Assembly (NCBI GenBank): GCA_964023275.1
Contig: OZ029918.1
Coordinates: 33,997,971 to 34,061,970 of the forward strand
DNA: 64,000 nucleotides
Direction: 5' to 3'
From: Norana najaformis
Lineage: Eukaryota; Annelida; Clitellata; Crassiclitellata; Hormogastridae
Each line of letters starts with the position of its first letter. Positions within the stretch are counted from its first letter, which is position 1. Under the pieces are notes generated by a model. That model did not search any database. It was not told the origin of the DNA and saw nothing but the letters and a program-made list of their open reading frames with translations. This document shows positions 1 to 61,104 of this stretch, in pieces. The position numbers and the translations under genes were made by a program.

Positions 1-159
1 TTGATGAACGTTTCTGTTCATTAAATTCACAGATGAATTTTGGTGCTAAATTAAAAAAAAATATATTGCACAATCACTAAAAATATTTAGCTGACAATAG
101 TGTAGAACTTTGCTGGTCTAGACATTTTATGAGTTAAAAGATACTGAATACAAAGAGGC

Positions 160-272
160 TGAACCGATCTTTTTGTGTATCGATTTGGTTTTGACTGAGC
201 GCCTGTGAATAAGTTGGTCTCCGTGGCTTTCTTTGGGCGCTGTACAAATCTCGAGATTACGATTACGATGAT
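160..272 (+). mobile_element. LINE 3' tail, family A (L2/CR1-like)
   Basis: Shares with other copies the stretch TCGATTTGGTTTTGACTGAG, then GCGCCTGTGAATAAG, GGGCGCTGTACAAATCTC and an ATTACG tail. Only the last ~110 bp remain. Confidence 0.75.
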
Positions 273-1130
273 CAGATTTGATTGAAAGTTTGAGCCAGTG
301 CGGATGAAATGATCAATAAATAGCAGCTTAGTTTGAACAACTCAATGAACAAAGGCTGAAGGTCATTAATATGTCTTCTATGCTAATGAAAATTTTCCAC
401 GCTATTGTATGGTTTCCACCCGTCTTGCGTTTTCATCACGATAATCTCTGGTTATGATTGCCGTGAATATTAGATCATTTCAGGGTAAATATTTGTAATA
501 GCCAGAAATGCTTACCCTCACAGTTTCTGTCTGCTACAGGCCAGTCTAAACATCATTGTTTGATACCCTGGCTCCAGAATAATGGAGCTGTATAAATGCC
601 AGAAAGAATAGTGCTTGCCGCCGGCTTGTATTGCTCATGGGCAACCTACTTGCAGCTGGCAGCACTGCCATCTACCACCTCCATCACCACCGCTTCCATC
701 TCTACCATCTATCGCCTTGTTCTATCGACCTCTACTTGCATCTTCGTGAGATTCTTATATCTTTGTGAGGTTCTTAAAGGCATTATATGAAAAGCCAGCT
801 ATCTCCATGCTTACATAGATACTTTCTTGCATAATACATACTTACATACATACATAACCATCACCACCACCACTGCCGTCGTTGCCGCCACCGACACGGC
901 AAATTACGTCTTTGTTGTAGCTGTTATCATGTGTTGTCATCACCATCAGTCATCACGAGTTAATTCGGCGTCTTGTAAGCATCATCATCATCGGTTGTTA
1001 TGTAAGCATACATCAGCCCAACTGCACAACCCATCCGGCATAAAACATCGTAGCTGATGTTAATTACTTGTCCAGAGATTTCCTTAGATCATTGCAGGAT
1101 GAGTAGGTACTGGCCTGCCTCAGTTGCACT
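273..1130. other. non-coding stretch, no gene seen
   Basis: AT-rich sequence with a short CATA microsatellite at about 826-860 and GTGAGGTTCTTAAAGGC at 765-781. The latter is a decayed copy of the repeat end found beside other TATG arrays. Short open frames have no recognisable motif. Confidence 0.5.
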
Positions 1131-1134
1131 GGGG

Positions 1135-2145
1135 GTGAGAGAAGGAAGGACAGAAGAAAAGAAGGAATGAATGAAGGAGGGAATAGAAAACAAAAGGCGG
1201 GAAGATAGGAAGGAAGGAGAGAAGGAAGAGGAGAAGAAAAGAATGAGCGAATGAAGGAGGGAAGAGAGAACAGAAGGCAGGAAGGAAAGGAAGGAAGGAG
1301 AGAAGGAAGGGCAGAAAAAAAGAAGGAATAAAGGAAGTTAAGGAAAGAAGGTGAAAGGAAGAGAGAACAAAAGACAGGAAGGAAAGGAAGGAAGGAGAGA
1401 ATGAAGGGAGGAGATTAGAAAGAAAATAAGGTAGGATGTAAGTAAAGAAGGAGAGAAGGAACAAAATGAAGGAAAGAAGGGGAGGAAGGGAGAAAGGAAA
1501 GGAAGAAAGGAGGGAAGGAAGGAAGGAGTGAAGGAAGGAAAGAAGGAAGGTGTGGTCATGGAGGAGAAATAGGAGTCAGAAGTGGAGGAAGATAATGATA
1601 AAAGGAGGAGGAGTAGGAGGATGAGGAAAGAAAACAAATACAGGATGAGAATGGATGGATGAGGAGGTGGAGGAAAAAAGGAGTTGGTAGAAGAATATGG
1701 AACGAAATGGAAAGATAGAAAGAAGATGAGTGAGAGGAAGAGGGGAGGATGTGGAGCAAGAGGAGGAGGAGCAGCTGGAGAAGGAGGAAGAGAAATAGGA
1801 GAAGCAGGAGCCAGATGACAAAGAGAAGGAGGAATGTGAGTAGTAGTATTAGGAGAAGAAGCAGGAAGTGAGTGAGGATGATGATGATAATGATTATGAT
1901 GATAAGGATACACGTGGAGGGGAAAATGAGGAGTAGGAGGAGAAGGAAGGTAAGGTGGAGCAGGAGTAGGAGGAGAAGTGAAGGAAGAGGACCAGAAGAA
2001 GGAGAAGGAAGGTAGGAGGAAGGCAGGAGGAAGAGGTGAAAGAAAAGCATTAGGAGGAATTGCAGCAAGAAGAGGAGGAAGAGCACGAGAGGAGGAGGAG
2101 GAGGAAGACGAGGTGGAGGAGGAAGCAGAAGAGGAGGATGACTAA
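1135..2145 (+). repeat. 1-kb polypurine tract (GGAA/AAGG, then GGA-rich)
   Basis: The + strand is almost all A and G for about 1 kb. The first ~420 bp are GGAA/AAGG-type and the rest is GGA/GAA-type with sparse ATG. The long open frames on either strand here (Ser/Leu/Pro/Phe-rich) are translations of the repeat. Confidence 0.9.
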
Positions 2146-2359
2146 GGAGGACGTGGCCTGCTGAAGCCAGAAGGATGGATGGGTTCCTAAGTTGTTAAAG
2201 GGTTTCCAGAAATAACGCTCAATAACGAAGATAGTTTCCAGTTGTAAAGCAGAGCTGCGTGTTATGATGGTGGGCTTTGTGCTTTTGGCATGTTGAGTGC
2301 CCAGATGGGTTACGTGGTCTACTTTTTATGGATATATTTACCACAAATAGTACCTGCAT

Positions 2360-2604
2360 TTATACTGTTTATATATACACACACGCGCACACACAAACAC
2401 GCACTCACGCCCATATAGTATATATATATACACAGTATATGTACTTATATATATATATATATTGAACTGTATTTCTAGCACACGTGTAAACAGTATATAT
2501 ATGTATATATATATATGCTTTTGTGTACATAAATCTGTGTAAGTATAGACGTGCTGACCTGCATGCATAGAGAAGGAGAAGTATTCCTTAATGAAATACA
2601 GTTA

Positions 2605-2636
<32 letters not shown>

Positions 2637-2660
2637 ATGCATATATACGCTTGTATTTGT
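2360..2660. repeat. TATA / CA / TG microsatellite cluster
   Basis: Interrupted (TA)n, (CA)n and (TG)n blocks, for example 2378-2400, 2416-2462, 2490-2516 and 2605-2637. Confidence 0.85.
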
Positions 2661-2904
2661 ATAGGTGTATATATGTATATAAACTTGTCTGTGCTTGCAT
2701 ATGATGAACCAGTTTGAATTAAGGTGAGAGAGAACTGAATTGAATTTAAATCACTTAAAAAGCCCCTTATTCACTTCATTGGCAGATTGAAACTGTCTCA
2801 GAGCTTATTTGCATTTAATTAAACTTCTAATTGTTTTAGATAATTTTTATTTATACGTGACTTAACTAAATTCAATACTAAAAAAATTCTGTTGGTAAGT
2901 GAAC

Positions 2905-2985
2905 TTCTGCACCGATCAGGGTTTGAACTCGAGGCATTTCGACAACAGGTTCTGCAGTCATTATCACTGTGTCACATGTATGCAT
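2905..2985 (-). mobile_element. tRNA-derived SINE head, decayed
   Basis: CAGGGTTTGAACTCGAGGC is a reverse-strand B-box-like block. About 45 bp on, TCATTATCACTGTGTCAC is A-box-like. It lacks a full cloverleaf. The flanks 2680-2904 and 2986-3010 show nothing further. Confidence 0.4.
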
Positions 2986-3011
2986 ACAATGCTGTTTAAA
3001 TTGCTGTTCAT

Positions 3012-3455
3012 ACAATTACAACAATCACTCTATATAAATTGTCGTTATTACAGTGTTGACGCTATATAAATTGATATTACAGCTACAATTACAATGTTGA
3101 CGCTATATAAATTGTTGATATTACAGCTACAATTACAATGTTGATGCTATATGAATTGTCATTATGACAGCTACAATTACAGAGTTGACGCTATATAAAT
3201 TGTCGTTATTACAGCTACAATTACAATGTTGACGCTATATAAATTGTCGTTATTACAGCTACAATTACAATGTTGACGCCATATAAATTGTCGTTATTAC
3301 AGCTACAATTACAATGTTGACGCTATATAAATTGTCGTTATTACAGCTTCAATTACACTGTTGACACTGTATAAATTGTCGTTATTACAGCTACAATTAC
3401 AGTGTTGACGCTCTATAAATAATCGTTATTACTACTACAATTACAATGTTGACAG
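3012..3455. repeat. 44-bp tandem array, about 10 copies
   Basis: Unit reads GTTGACGCTATATAAATTGT, then CGTTATTACAGCTACAATTACAAT in two parts. The early copies are shorter or more diverged. The unit contains the GCTATATAAAT box and an ATTACA-type tail seen at LINE ends elsewhere in the window. Confidence 0.9.
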
Positions 3456-3656
3456 AGAGCGCTGGGAGCAACGCGTACAAATTTGATGAACTAAGCGAAA
3501 CACGTCCTTCTGTTTACTTGTACAGCTTTGCTCTGGTCGTAGTTAATACTCGGCCGTGTTTTTCCACAGACTGAGAGCCTAAGAAGTGGTCTGCAAACTG
3601 TTTTGAATTCTGCACGAATTAGGGCTCAAGCGAGACTCAATTAAATCGATATGTGT

Positions 3657-4100
3657 ACAGTAGAACCTCGTTATATTGTGTATCAACTGTACCGTTATGA
3701 CGTGGTAGTGTTATAACGAGGTTTATGTGCTGAAGCTGATTTAAATTGTGGGGTTGTATTGGAATGAGGTCCTGTTCAATAGCTGTTTTAATTGTTGGAG
3801 CCATATTGTAACCAATTTATTTATTTATTTATTTATATATATGTATATATTTATATATACTGATATATATTTATTTATTTATGTAATTATTTATTAGCAG
3901 CACTTGTCGCATGCACAAGGTCAGTAAATCTGAATCTGAGGTGCGATACAAGTGTGCATCTACAACTTGTCCAGGGTCGTTATATGGAGTCCGCTCGGCA
4001 GGTTTGAATGCGCAACTGTTGCCAAAATAGACCACCACAGCGATGTGAGATATCAGAGTTCCTGTTATAATGGAGCATCTTATAAGAGGGCTCCGGTGTA
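3657..4100. mobile_element. probable pogo/Tigger-like non-autonomous DNA transposon with a SINE inside
   Basis: The left end TACAGTAGAACCTCGTTATA resembles pogo/Tigger terminal repeats. The inverted right end (reverse of TATAAGAGGGCTCCGGTGTA) agrees at about 13 of 20 positions. TA sits at both borders. An internal inverted motif (ACCTCGTTATA with TTATAACGAGGT) lies near the left end. A TTTA/TATA run and a reverse SINE fragment interrupt it at about 3817-3990. No transposase is left. Confidence 0.5.
3880..3990 (-). mobile_element. SINE family 1 fragment (3' part)
   Basis: ATTATTTATTAGCAGCAC and GCACAAGGTCAGTAAATCTG match the copy at 32232-32400. The tRNA head is missing. Confidence 0.55.
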
Positions 4101-4539
4101 GTATGTCATATCGATCAGAGTGGAATAATGGCTGATCGTCAGTGGATAAAATGGTCTTTTCTGTTGATGTTTAGGGTTTGGTTCCAAGCACATAAGACAA
4201 AGTTGGCCATATTCTGTTAAGTAAGTAAGTAAGTAAGTGATGTATTTGTAAACACGTGATATGCCTATCGCCTGAGAGAGGAATCGTAGGCGTTGAGAAA
4301 AGGCGTTGGTCCTGTTGTTTGCTTGTTGTTGTGTTGCACTGTGTGAGTGTGAAAACATTTATATAGCGCCTTTTAAGCACCTCTCAAAAGTTGCAAGTGT
4401 TTTTGTAAAACCTAACGATATTAACAGCCGCAGAGCGATGTCGCTGAGCATTATTGTTCTGTTAACCAAGACATTCAATATCATGCATTGTATTATCGAA
4501 ATTTACTTTACCTCCATGACCTTACCCAATAAAATCTGC

Positions 4540-4900
4540 CTTGTCTTTATCTTCCCTAACTTTACCTAACCTTACCATTCTTACCTTACCTGCCTCACCT
4601 TACCTTACCTTACCTTAACTATTTTACCATACTTGCCTTGCCTGCCTTACCTTCCGGACCTTATCTTACCTACTTTATCATACCTGCCTTACCTTCCTTA
4701 CCTTACCTTATTTTACCTACTATACCATACCTTCCTTATTTTCCTTATCTTCCTTACCTTACCTTACCTTACCTTACTGAATCTTGCCTTATCTACCTAA
4801 TCTTAATTTACCTTTCATTACCTTACTTCACCTTACCTTACCTTGAATTATCTTTATCCTACCTTAGCCTACATTACTGAATCATAATTTACTTTACTCC
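4540..4900. repeat. TTACC pentamer-rich tract upstream of Musashi exon 1
   Basis: Degenerate (TTACC)n, equal to (GGTAA)n on the other strand. It is pyrimidine-rich in the sense of transcription, and it ends about 150 nt before exon 1. Confidence 0.85.
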
Positions 4901-5055
4901 ATGTAATTTTAACTTGTCTTTCCCTTTACCACATTAATGAAACTCTGGTGAACGGGAAAATGTGGTTACTGCTTGCGGGGAGGGAAGGAGAATTGGATGC
5001 AATTAAAAGAAAGGAACGTATTTTTTTAACCGCTGGTTTTATTGATGTTTTTTAG

Positions 5056-55279
<50,224 letters not shown>

Positions 55280-57224
55280 GGGTCCAGTGAAGTTGGCAAA
55301 CTCAAGAGATGTGCATTTGAGTAAGTTCTGTGAAGAAGCTCTTAAGTTCTTGTTCATGCGTCTGCCATACCTGTTCGCTTAGTACTTAGTCCTTATTGCG
55401 CATCTGTTGTGATGTTTTTCAGAAGTTTACAGTTATCAGAGGTGGAGCCAGAAATGTTGGTTATAGTGTAGTCTTGGTTAAGTCTATAAGGTTTGTTACC
55501 AGATTCAACAGGTAGGCATTGGACTCTTTTTGTAGATTTCACCAGGTAGGCACTGGAGTCGGTAACGAAAAATTTAAGGAAAGACTGGACTGTTTGAAGC
55601 CTTTGTTTTTGCTAACTAAAAGTGGACACCGCCGTTGCACCCTGATTATGACTCTCACAATGTTAAACAGTACCTTTAAAGACTTGGGCTGAACCAATCA
55701 AACCACAATTAAACCTTTATACGTATAAAGTTATATATAGATTATTTATGTGTAGATATATGGATGGGAATCCAAGGTATCATTGGGCTGTGTATGTGTG
55801 TGTGTTTGTGTGTGTGTGTGAGAGAGAGAGCTCTGTTTCCTTGCTGATTAACTTTGTTCTTAATGACTTTAGTACCACTTAGGTTAGCATTGGCAGCTCT
55901 TTTGTGAGGGTTGCTTTAAAGGTATATATATAAATTGTTTAGAACTCTAGATACATGCTTATGTACATGCATACATTTTACAGTTTCTTTTTTCCATTTC
56001 AGGATCTTTAACTGTGAAACGGAGAAGGCGCACCTAATTGTACCTGAGGCGGGCATTTGATGGCTTTTACCCGTGGCTTGACAGATATTTTTGACCTGAA
56101 CGTACGTGCGACACTGTTCTACAGATAAAATTTACCTCACGTGCTGCCACCTGGCGGCCGTTGTGGAACGCCTCGATCAGGAGAGCAATATATATATCTT
56201 GTATTTATGTTTTTTGTGTGCATGTTACGCTATCAACGGACGACGATGATTATTGATTATTGATTAGTGAATTTTTTTGATGACTTTCAGTGTTATTGAT
56301 GATTGAGCTTCCATTGCTAAAGAAACGCTGCGTGTCATTTAGCGGATTTAAGCAATTGGTCACTAAAACTGTATTAATTATTAATTACTGTATCGTTTTT
56401 ATTGTGTGACCAAAAAATCTGCAGTCGATTCTGGCACACCAAAGTTGTTGAATTTCAGAAGGGAATGGTGACAGGTCTTGCGTTCTGATTGGCTGGGCTG
56501 TTTGTGTTAGTTTTGGGTTTTTCCAGGTGAAAGATGTTGCATGCTGATTGGCCAGGTCATATGTTATTTTTTGGTGTCCAAGACATGGTTGTTGCCTCCT
56601 GATTTGCTTGTTTTTTGCGCAAATTTTGGTGTTTCAAGTGATGGGATTGTTCGTTGAATATGATTAACAAATTATTAGGGGTATGATTATGAACTGAAAG
56701 ATGAAATCATGATTTCTTAATTTATACATGAGCCAGTGTACGAATTATACTAGCATCAAGTGTGCAGGAATTTATAAATGTCTGCATAAAGTGAAAACAT
56801 TTGTTGGACTTTGGCAGCTGTGAGTCCGTTTTTAGATGTAGACTTCAAGAACCAAGTGTAAGTTTGATACAGCTGGATGCTTGTTGGTTGAAGTTTGCAG
56901 ATTTTATATTGATTAAAAAATTTGTATATCTGAATTTGTGGCCTTTGAAATGCCTATGAAAACATTGGGTTTTAGATGATTTCTTTATGAGAGGATTTTG
57001 TTTGGGTTGACCAGCTTTTAGACAGTTTCTTTTTTGAAAGTTGGCCAGAATTGTCTATCTTGTATTCATCTATAGACTGAATGCAAGATTGGCAATTCTG
57101 GTGCCATGTTTCCTGTTAGAGCCGAGATATTAATTTTAAAACCTCATTTTGTACACTTTCTTGAATCTGGACCCAGAGGCATTTGTCCCTCTGATCCCCT
57201 TGCTGTGCACTGAATTGGGATGAG

Positions 57225-57330
57225 ATGGTTTAATCTAATCTAATGGATGAGATGGTTTAATCTCATCTAATCTAATCTAATTACTTCTATAACGCCCTTA
57301 TAATAATGCACAAGGAATTAGACAATGTTA
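57225..57330 (-). mobile_element. repeat end with TCTAA tail
   Basis: (TCTAA)n, then TTACTTCTATAACGCCCTTA and TAATGCACAAGG. The same layout recurs at 62895-62960 and 63600-63670. Confidence 0.55.
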
Positions 57331-57789
57331 CTTTAAGTTAAAGCTTATGTTAACAATCTCTTAATTGAAGCAGTTCCTCGTTTTAAGTCACACAACTGCT
57401 GGGCTTGTGGAATTTGTTGCTCAAGAAAATTAAATCGTGATGTCAGAGGAATTCGATTTGTGCCCAGTGTTGATGAAACAGATTGTTTAAATGATTTACT
57501 GCTTTTATCTTTTTCAACTATTTGTTTGCCCCTAAAGAGCCATTGTAGACTTGTTCATTTCACAGTCATTGTGTTAATTTTTAAACAGCTATATTCTGTA
57601 ATCTTACGATAGAATATAATAATGGACATCAATGTTCAGAGGATGTTTTAAAAGCCTTTCTGCAACAACCTTCCCACGAGGAAGATTACATACGGAGTTC
57701 CAAGTTTTCGAAGTCCACAGAGAAATTAATTGCAACTTTTACCAAATTCATTTCGACTTTTAACTAAATTGTTTGTAACATTTACAGAA

Positions 57790-58000
57790 TGGATTACAAC
57801 ATATAGTTTCTATTGGCTACCAGCTGTTCTTCCATTTTTTCCCAAAAGAATGTAGATTTCATGCTTCACTGCTTTTCACACAGCTGCCCATCTCTGTGGA
57901 ATTTCTTGCCCACAGCTGCCATCCTTCTCTTTCTGTTACCTCATTTTGTGAGCAATTTAAGACTTGTCTTTTGTTATTTCCAGCTATAAACTCCTTTAAT
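57790..58000 (+). mobile_element. decayed L2/CR1-like LINE C-terminal fragment in the 3' UTR
   Basis: YWLPAVLPFF, LPISVEFLAHSCHPS and EQFKTCLLL parallel HWLPV, WNSLP and FKTxLF of LINE ORF2 ends. Confidence 0.5.
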
Positions 58001-58064
58001 GAATTCGTTAATTATTGTGATAAAAATGTCTGATCAGTCTAAGATAATAATTATAATTGGTGGC

Positions 58065-58156
58065 AATAAACCTTGCTGTGCCCGACATAGAACTTAAACT
58101 GGAGTTAAGAGTGGAATTTGAAATTTGGTGATGACAGCCCCTGCCCGTGGAATAAA
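58065..58156 (+). terminator. candidate Musashi poly(A) signals
   Basis: AATAAA occurs at 58065-58070 and 58151-58156. GT-rich sequence follows the second at about 58180-58205. Further copies at 58270-58275 and 58396-58401 could serve longer isoforms. Which one is used cannot be told from sequence. Confidence 0.45.
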
Positions 58157-58199
58157 GAACTATAACTGCTCAGATAACTAAGTTTGTACCAAAGTTGTG

Positions 58200-59225
58200 T
58201 TGGTGATTAACTGTTTAGCAGAGTGGGCAATCTTGTTGAGGAAAAGAATAAGGTTTTCGCAGTTGTGGCAATAAAGTACTTGTGTCTGACCGACATGGGT
58301 TTGCAGAACTTATTGCAATACCTGACTGAGGAAAAGAAGAAACAAAGTTTGCAAAAATTATTGCCATGCCTGATACTGAATACCACCTAACACAGAATAA
58401 ACTATTCAGGCAAACATTTTTGGGAAAAAACATAATACAGATTGTTCATAGGTGTTAATGGACGAGGAGAGCCCTTGGTGGATAGAGAATGCAATAATCT
58501 AAGTCCAGATGAGCTGAATATTGGTTATGGAAAACAAAGGAACAAATTGTTTGCTACGTCTAAGAAGAAATGCACAGTGTACTTCTCAGAACTTGAAGCA
58601 GATTCTTTGAAGACAAGGAACCACAAGAGTACCAACAGTTTCCATTTTGGAGATGCTATATAAATGAATATAATGATGAAATTTGTTTCTAGCTGACTGG
58701 ATAAACAACTGGAAATCTATTCAGAATGTTGCAAACGGAAGAAGTACGTAGTGGAGAGGGTCACCTTGAGGGATAGAGGTCGAGTGTCTGACGAAAATAC
58801 TGCGACAGTGTTACTTTACCGACAAACTTGTACATAATCATCTGAATCAGTAAGTTACTGCCGATTTACAAATGCATCTGGCCACACTTTTGGTATTCTC
58901 GTTAGTTTTTCACTTTCCCGTAAGACGTGAGTTACAACATACACGCTTGTGTAAACTTAATTGGTGTTTTATGCTTATGGTTGCCTGTTATTTGGTTACA
59001 TTGTAATCATTTTGTAAATACGACGTTTTTTGTGTGCTCTTTTCGAGAATTGATGGTCAGCATGTACTCAGTAACAATGGCTACACCAAAGATTCTTTAT
59101 CGGATGCTCTTTGATTCTGAAAGGTTTCGTGTGACTGCAGAGAAATATTTTAAAGTCTTGTGGTTACGTATTGAAAAATTGTTTACTTCGTCTGTTACAC
59201 GCACGGTGCGATTTGTGGGGTAAAG
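58200..59225. other. intergenic stretch between the converging genes
   Basis: No gene recognised. GATGCTATATAAATGAATAT at 58651-58670 is a retroelement terminus. GCAATAAA words recur at 58065 and 58269. Confidence 0.4.
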
Positions 59226-59228
59226 AGG

Positions 59229-59505
59229 ATGTTCAGACTCCCACTCACTCCTCTTCTGCAGATCCTATTCCTGATTCCTCTTCTTCCCCTTATCTATCCG
59301 GCAGATCCAATTCCAAGCACCACCCACCATAGCCGTCTGGCTGCCTGCCTGCCTGATTCTTGTATTGTATTTCGACTTGCAACCAAACCCTTCTTGCCTA
59401 TCGATTTTGTTTTGACTGAGCGCCTGTGAATAAGCTGGTTCCTTCGACTTGGCTTTCGTCGGGCGCTGTAGAAATCTCGTGTTTACAGTTACAATTCAGT
59501 TACGG
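59229..59505 (+). mobile_element. LINE 3' tail, family A
   Basis: CTCCTCTTCTGCAGATCCTA, TCGATTTTGTTTTGACTGAG and GGGCGCTGTAGAAATCTCGT, ending in an ATTACA-like tail. Confidence 0.8.
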
Positions 59506-59944
59506 AAACATCTCGCTTCCGCCCATGGGTCTTGTTTATTAGGGTTAAACGTTAGTATTACAACCCCTACTTTCCGGGTAGTGTAACAACCATATAGGTC
59601 TACTCCCAGGGCCGGCGCCATGGTGCCTTAGGCAAGCCTTCCACCGGGATCCCCTACCCCATAACTTTTAAAAACAAAACGAATGCTTCACACCAGAATT
59701 GTGACTGTGCTTGAGAAAACCAGGCCTAACTCGGAAAAATCAGTATGTTCAGAATGTGATGAGGCATATAACGGATCCGACATAGTTGTGTATAATTTTC
59801 ACAAAGGCCAAATACAACTCGAAGATCCAAATAACTATAATTTAGCACATAATAAATCTATTTAATTTACAGTAGACACCTAATTTATACATGTAATAAC
59901 ACATAACTCGCTATTTTGGAAGCATTCACGGGAATATGTACATA

Positions 59945-60255
59945 TTAAACCACATTTTTAGCTACTTGTGATAAAAACGAAGTTTTCAACACGTTAATCA
60001 GCATTTCCTGGCTAATCCAACGCAGTCCCGTCAGAGAGTTTGAAGGCAGTACTACGTCACACATATTGTAGGAAAGAGTAAGCATTGCGGAGACGAAGAG
60101 AAATAGTAAGGTTGATAATCTGATGGAGGCTATCGTTGCTTCGTTTCTGCACTGCATCCAGAGTGAAGATGTCCGTTTTGGGGACCCGGGAGTTGCCTGC
60201 GTCTGACCTTTGGCTAATCTCCAGAACTCCTGACCTTGGATGAAGTAGGTCCGGC
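59945..60255 (-). CDS. MMP-like terminal exon: blade 4 and hydrophobic C terminus
   Basis: Acceptor on the - strand is GTGATTTTCAG, just right of 60255. It encodes RTYFIQGQEFWRLAKGQTQA, ends blade 4 at WMQC, then gives a 16-20 residue hydrophobic span and a polar tail. The stop is at 59947-59945. A - strand AATAAA (59540-59535) about 400 nt beyond could be its poly(A) signal, but it lies next to a LINE tail and is uncertain. Confidence 0.88.
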
Positions 60256-61035
60256 CTGAAAATCACGTACATTTAAATTATAATGCTGAACTAGTAATTG
60301 CATATTTATATGGCGCCGCTTAGGAGAAACTAATCCGAAGTGTTCAAACTTGTATGGCGAGTATGCAATATTTCATTGCAGTTATCAACATGTTACATGG
60401 AATATTAACTAACAACTACAGGCAACACAATTTAACCCATTTTTAAGGACCCATAGTATAATTTAACCTATGGCCTACCTCTTAAAAGAGGACTTTAGCA
60501 AAATTCCTTCGTCGAAGAGGATTCGTTGTTGAAGCATACAGGAATACATGACGGACAGGCAGACAGACAGACAACCAGGCAGACAAACACAGACAAGAAA
60601 ACATAATTGACGAGACAGACAGGTAGTGGAGTAATAGATTAGATTAGATTAGATTATATTAGGTTAGACTAGATAATGTTACATTACAATATATTAAATT
60701 ATATTACAATTTATTAGATTGTATTAGATTCAGACATACAGTGAGCAAACAACGCCACTGACCGTCAAAGTGAGTAAACGCGGCATCGACCGGACGTGGA
60801 ACTCCGATCCACATTTCCATTCCGAGCGGATATCCGGGCTCCGTCTGGTTTCCGGACGGCGTCAGCTGCCAATAGATGTCGCCACTGATGACGTAAACGC
60901 GCTGATTCATCTGCCAATCGAATACTGCGTCAAGATGGCTGACGCTAAGAGGAAACCCAAAGTCCGTGATCGGTCTGCCATTGCCCGGAAAACCAGGCGA
61001 TAATGTGTTTGCTTCGAACTCCCAGTACTTCCTAC
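59945..61035 (-). CDS. Matrix-metalloproteinase-like gene, last two exons (hemopexin domain and C-terminal hydrophobic segment)
   Basis: On the - strand, exon 61035-60763 and exon 60255-59945 join in phase (phase 1, splitting Gly as G|GC). Together they read the end of blade 2 (RKYWEFEANTLSPGFP), blade 3 (HLDAVFDWQMNQRVYVISGD, then IYWQL and EPGYPLGMEMWIGVP) and blade 4 (VDAAFTHFDGRTYFIQGQEF, then WRLAKG, closing at SSLWMQC). The DAAF, G-YF and YW motifs and the closing Cys are the classic hemopexin repeat of MMPs. After the Cys comes a hydrophobic run (STLLFLFVSAMLTLSY) and about 44 residues to the stop. That suggests a transmembrane or GPI-type MMP acting on pericellular matrix. Catalytic exons are not in the window. 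Hemopexin domains also occur in vitronectin and hemopexin, but the membrane segment favours MT-MMP. The gene converges on Musashi. Confidence 0.9.
60540..60600. repeat. CAGA microsatellite, short
   Basis: Interrupted (CAGA)n and (CAGG) runs in the MMP-like intron. Confidence 0.8.
60630..60730. repeat. GATTA pentamer run
   Basis: (GATTA)n at 60634-60656, then AT-rich derivatives. Confidence 0.8.
60763..61035 (-). CDS. MMP-like exon: hemopexin blades 2 (end), 3 and 4 (start)
   Basis: 273 nt, phase 1 in and out. Acceptor on the - strand is AACTCGATGCAG just right of 61035. The donor is GTCAGT, read from 60762 down. The first full residues RKYWEF follow a split Gly, fitting the MMP pattern FKGRKYWRF. 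The exon is GC-richer than its surroundings and free of repeats. The previous exon (blade 1 and hinge) was not found between 61036 and 64000. Confidence 0.9.
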
Positions 61036-61104
61036 CTGCATCGAGTTACAGACGCCATCTTTTAAAATTATATGGTCAATAACCGACTTCTAGCTGGCCT
61101 AGTT

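Larger units (their letters stand above)
55280..58160 (+). other. msi: Musashi 3' UTR with a probable UTR intron
   Basis: After the stop, 41 nt lead to a strong donor (GTAAGT at 55321). A good acceptor (TTTTTTCCATTTCAG) ends at 56002, so 55321-56002 is probably a 3'-UTR intron. The stretch from 56003 on is AT-rich, mostly unique and has no coding potential. UAG-containing motifs occur in it, such as ATTAG near 56260 and GTTAG near 56496. These fit known Musashi sites, but their number is not above what AT-rich DNA would give by eye. A decayed LINE fragment lies at 57790-58000. Confidence 0.7.

Noticed and set aside
1120-2086. Ser/Leu/Phe/Pro-rich - strand frames up to 191 residues
   Set aside because: Antisense of the polypurine tract. 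Several frames are open together, as low complexity predicts.
3012-3455. Regular repeats that could suggest a CRISPR array
   Set aside because: The whole 44-bp unit repeats with no variable spacers, and the DNA is animal.
4540-4900. TTACC tract as telomere-like repeat
   Set aside because: Not a known animal telomere motif (TTAGGG) and highly degenerate.
1-5055. Musashi initiator exon
   Set aside because: No frame here has a Met-led acidic stretch ending in a phase-2 donor, so I infer it lies upstream of the window.
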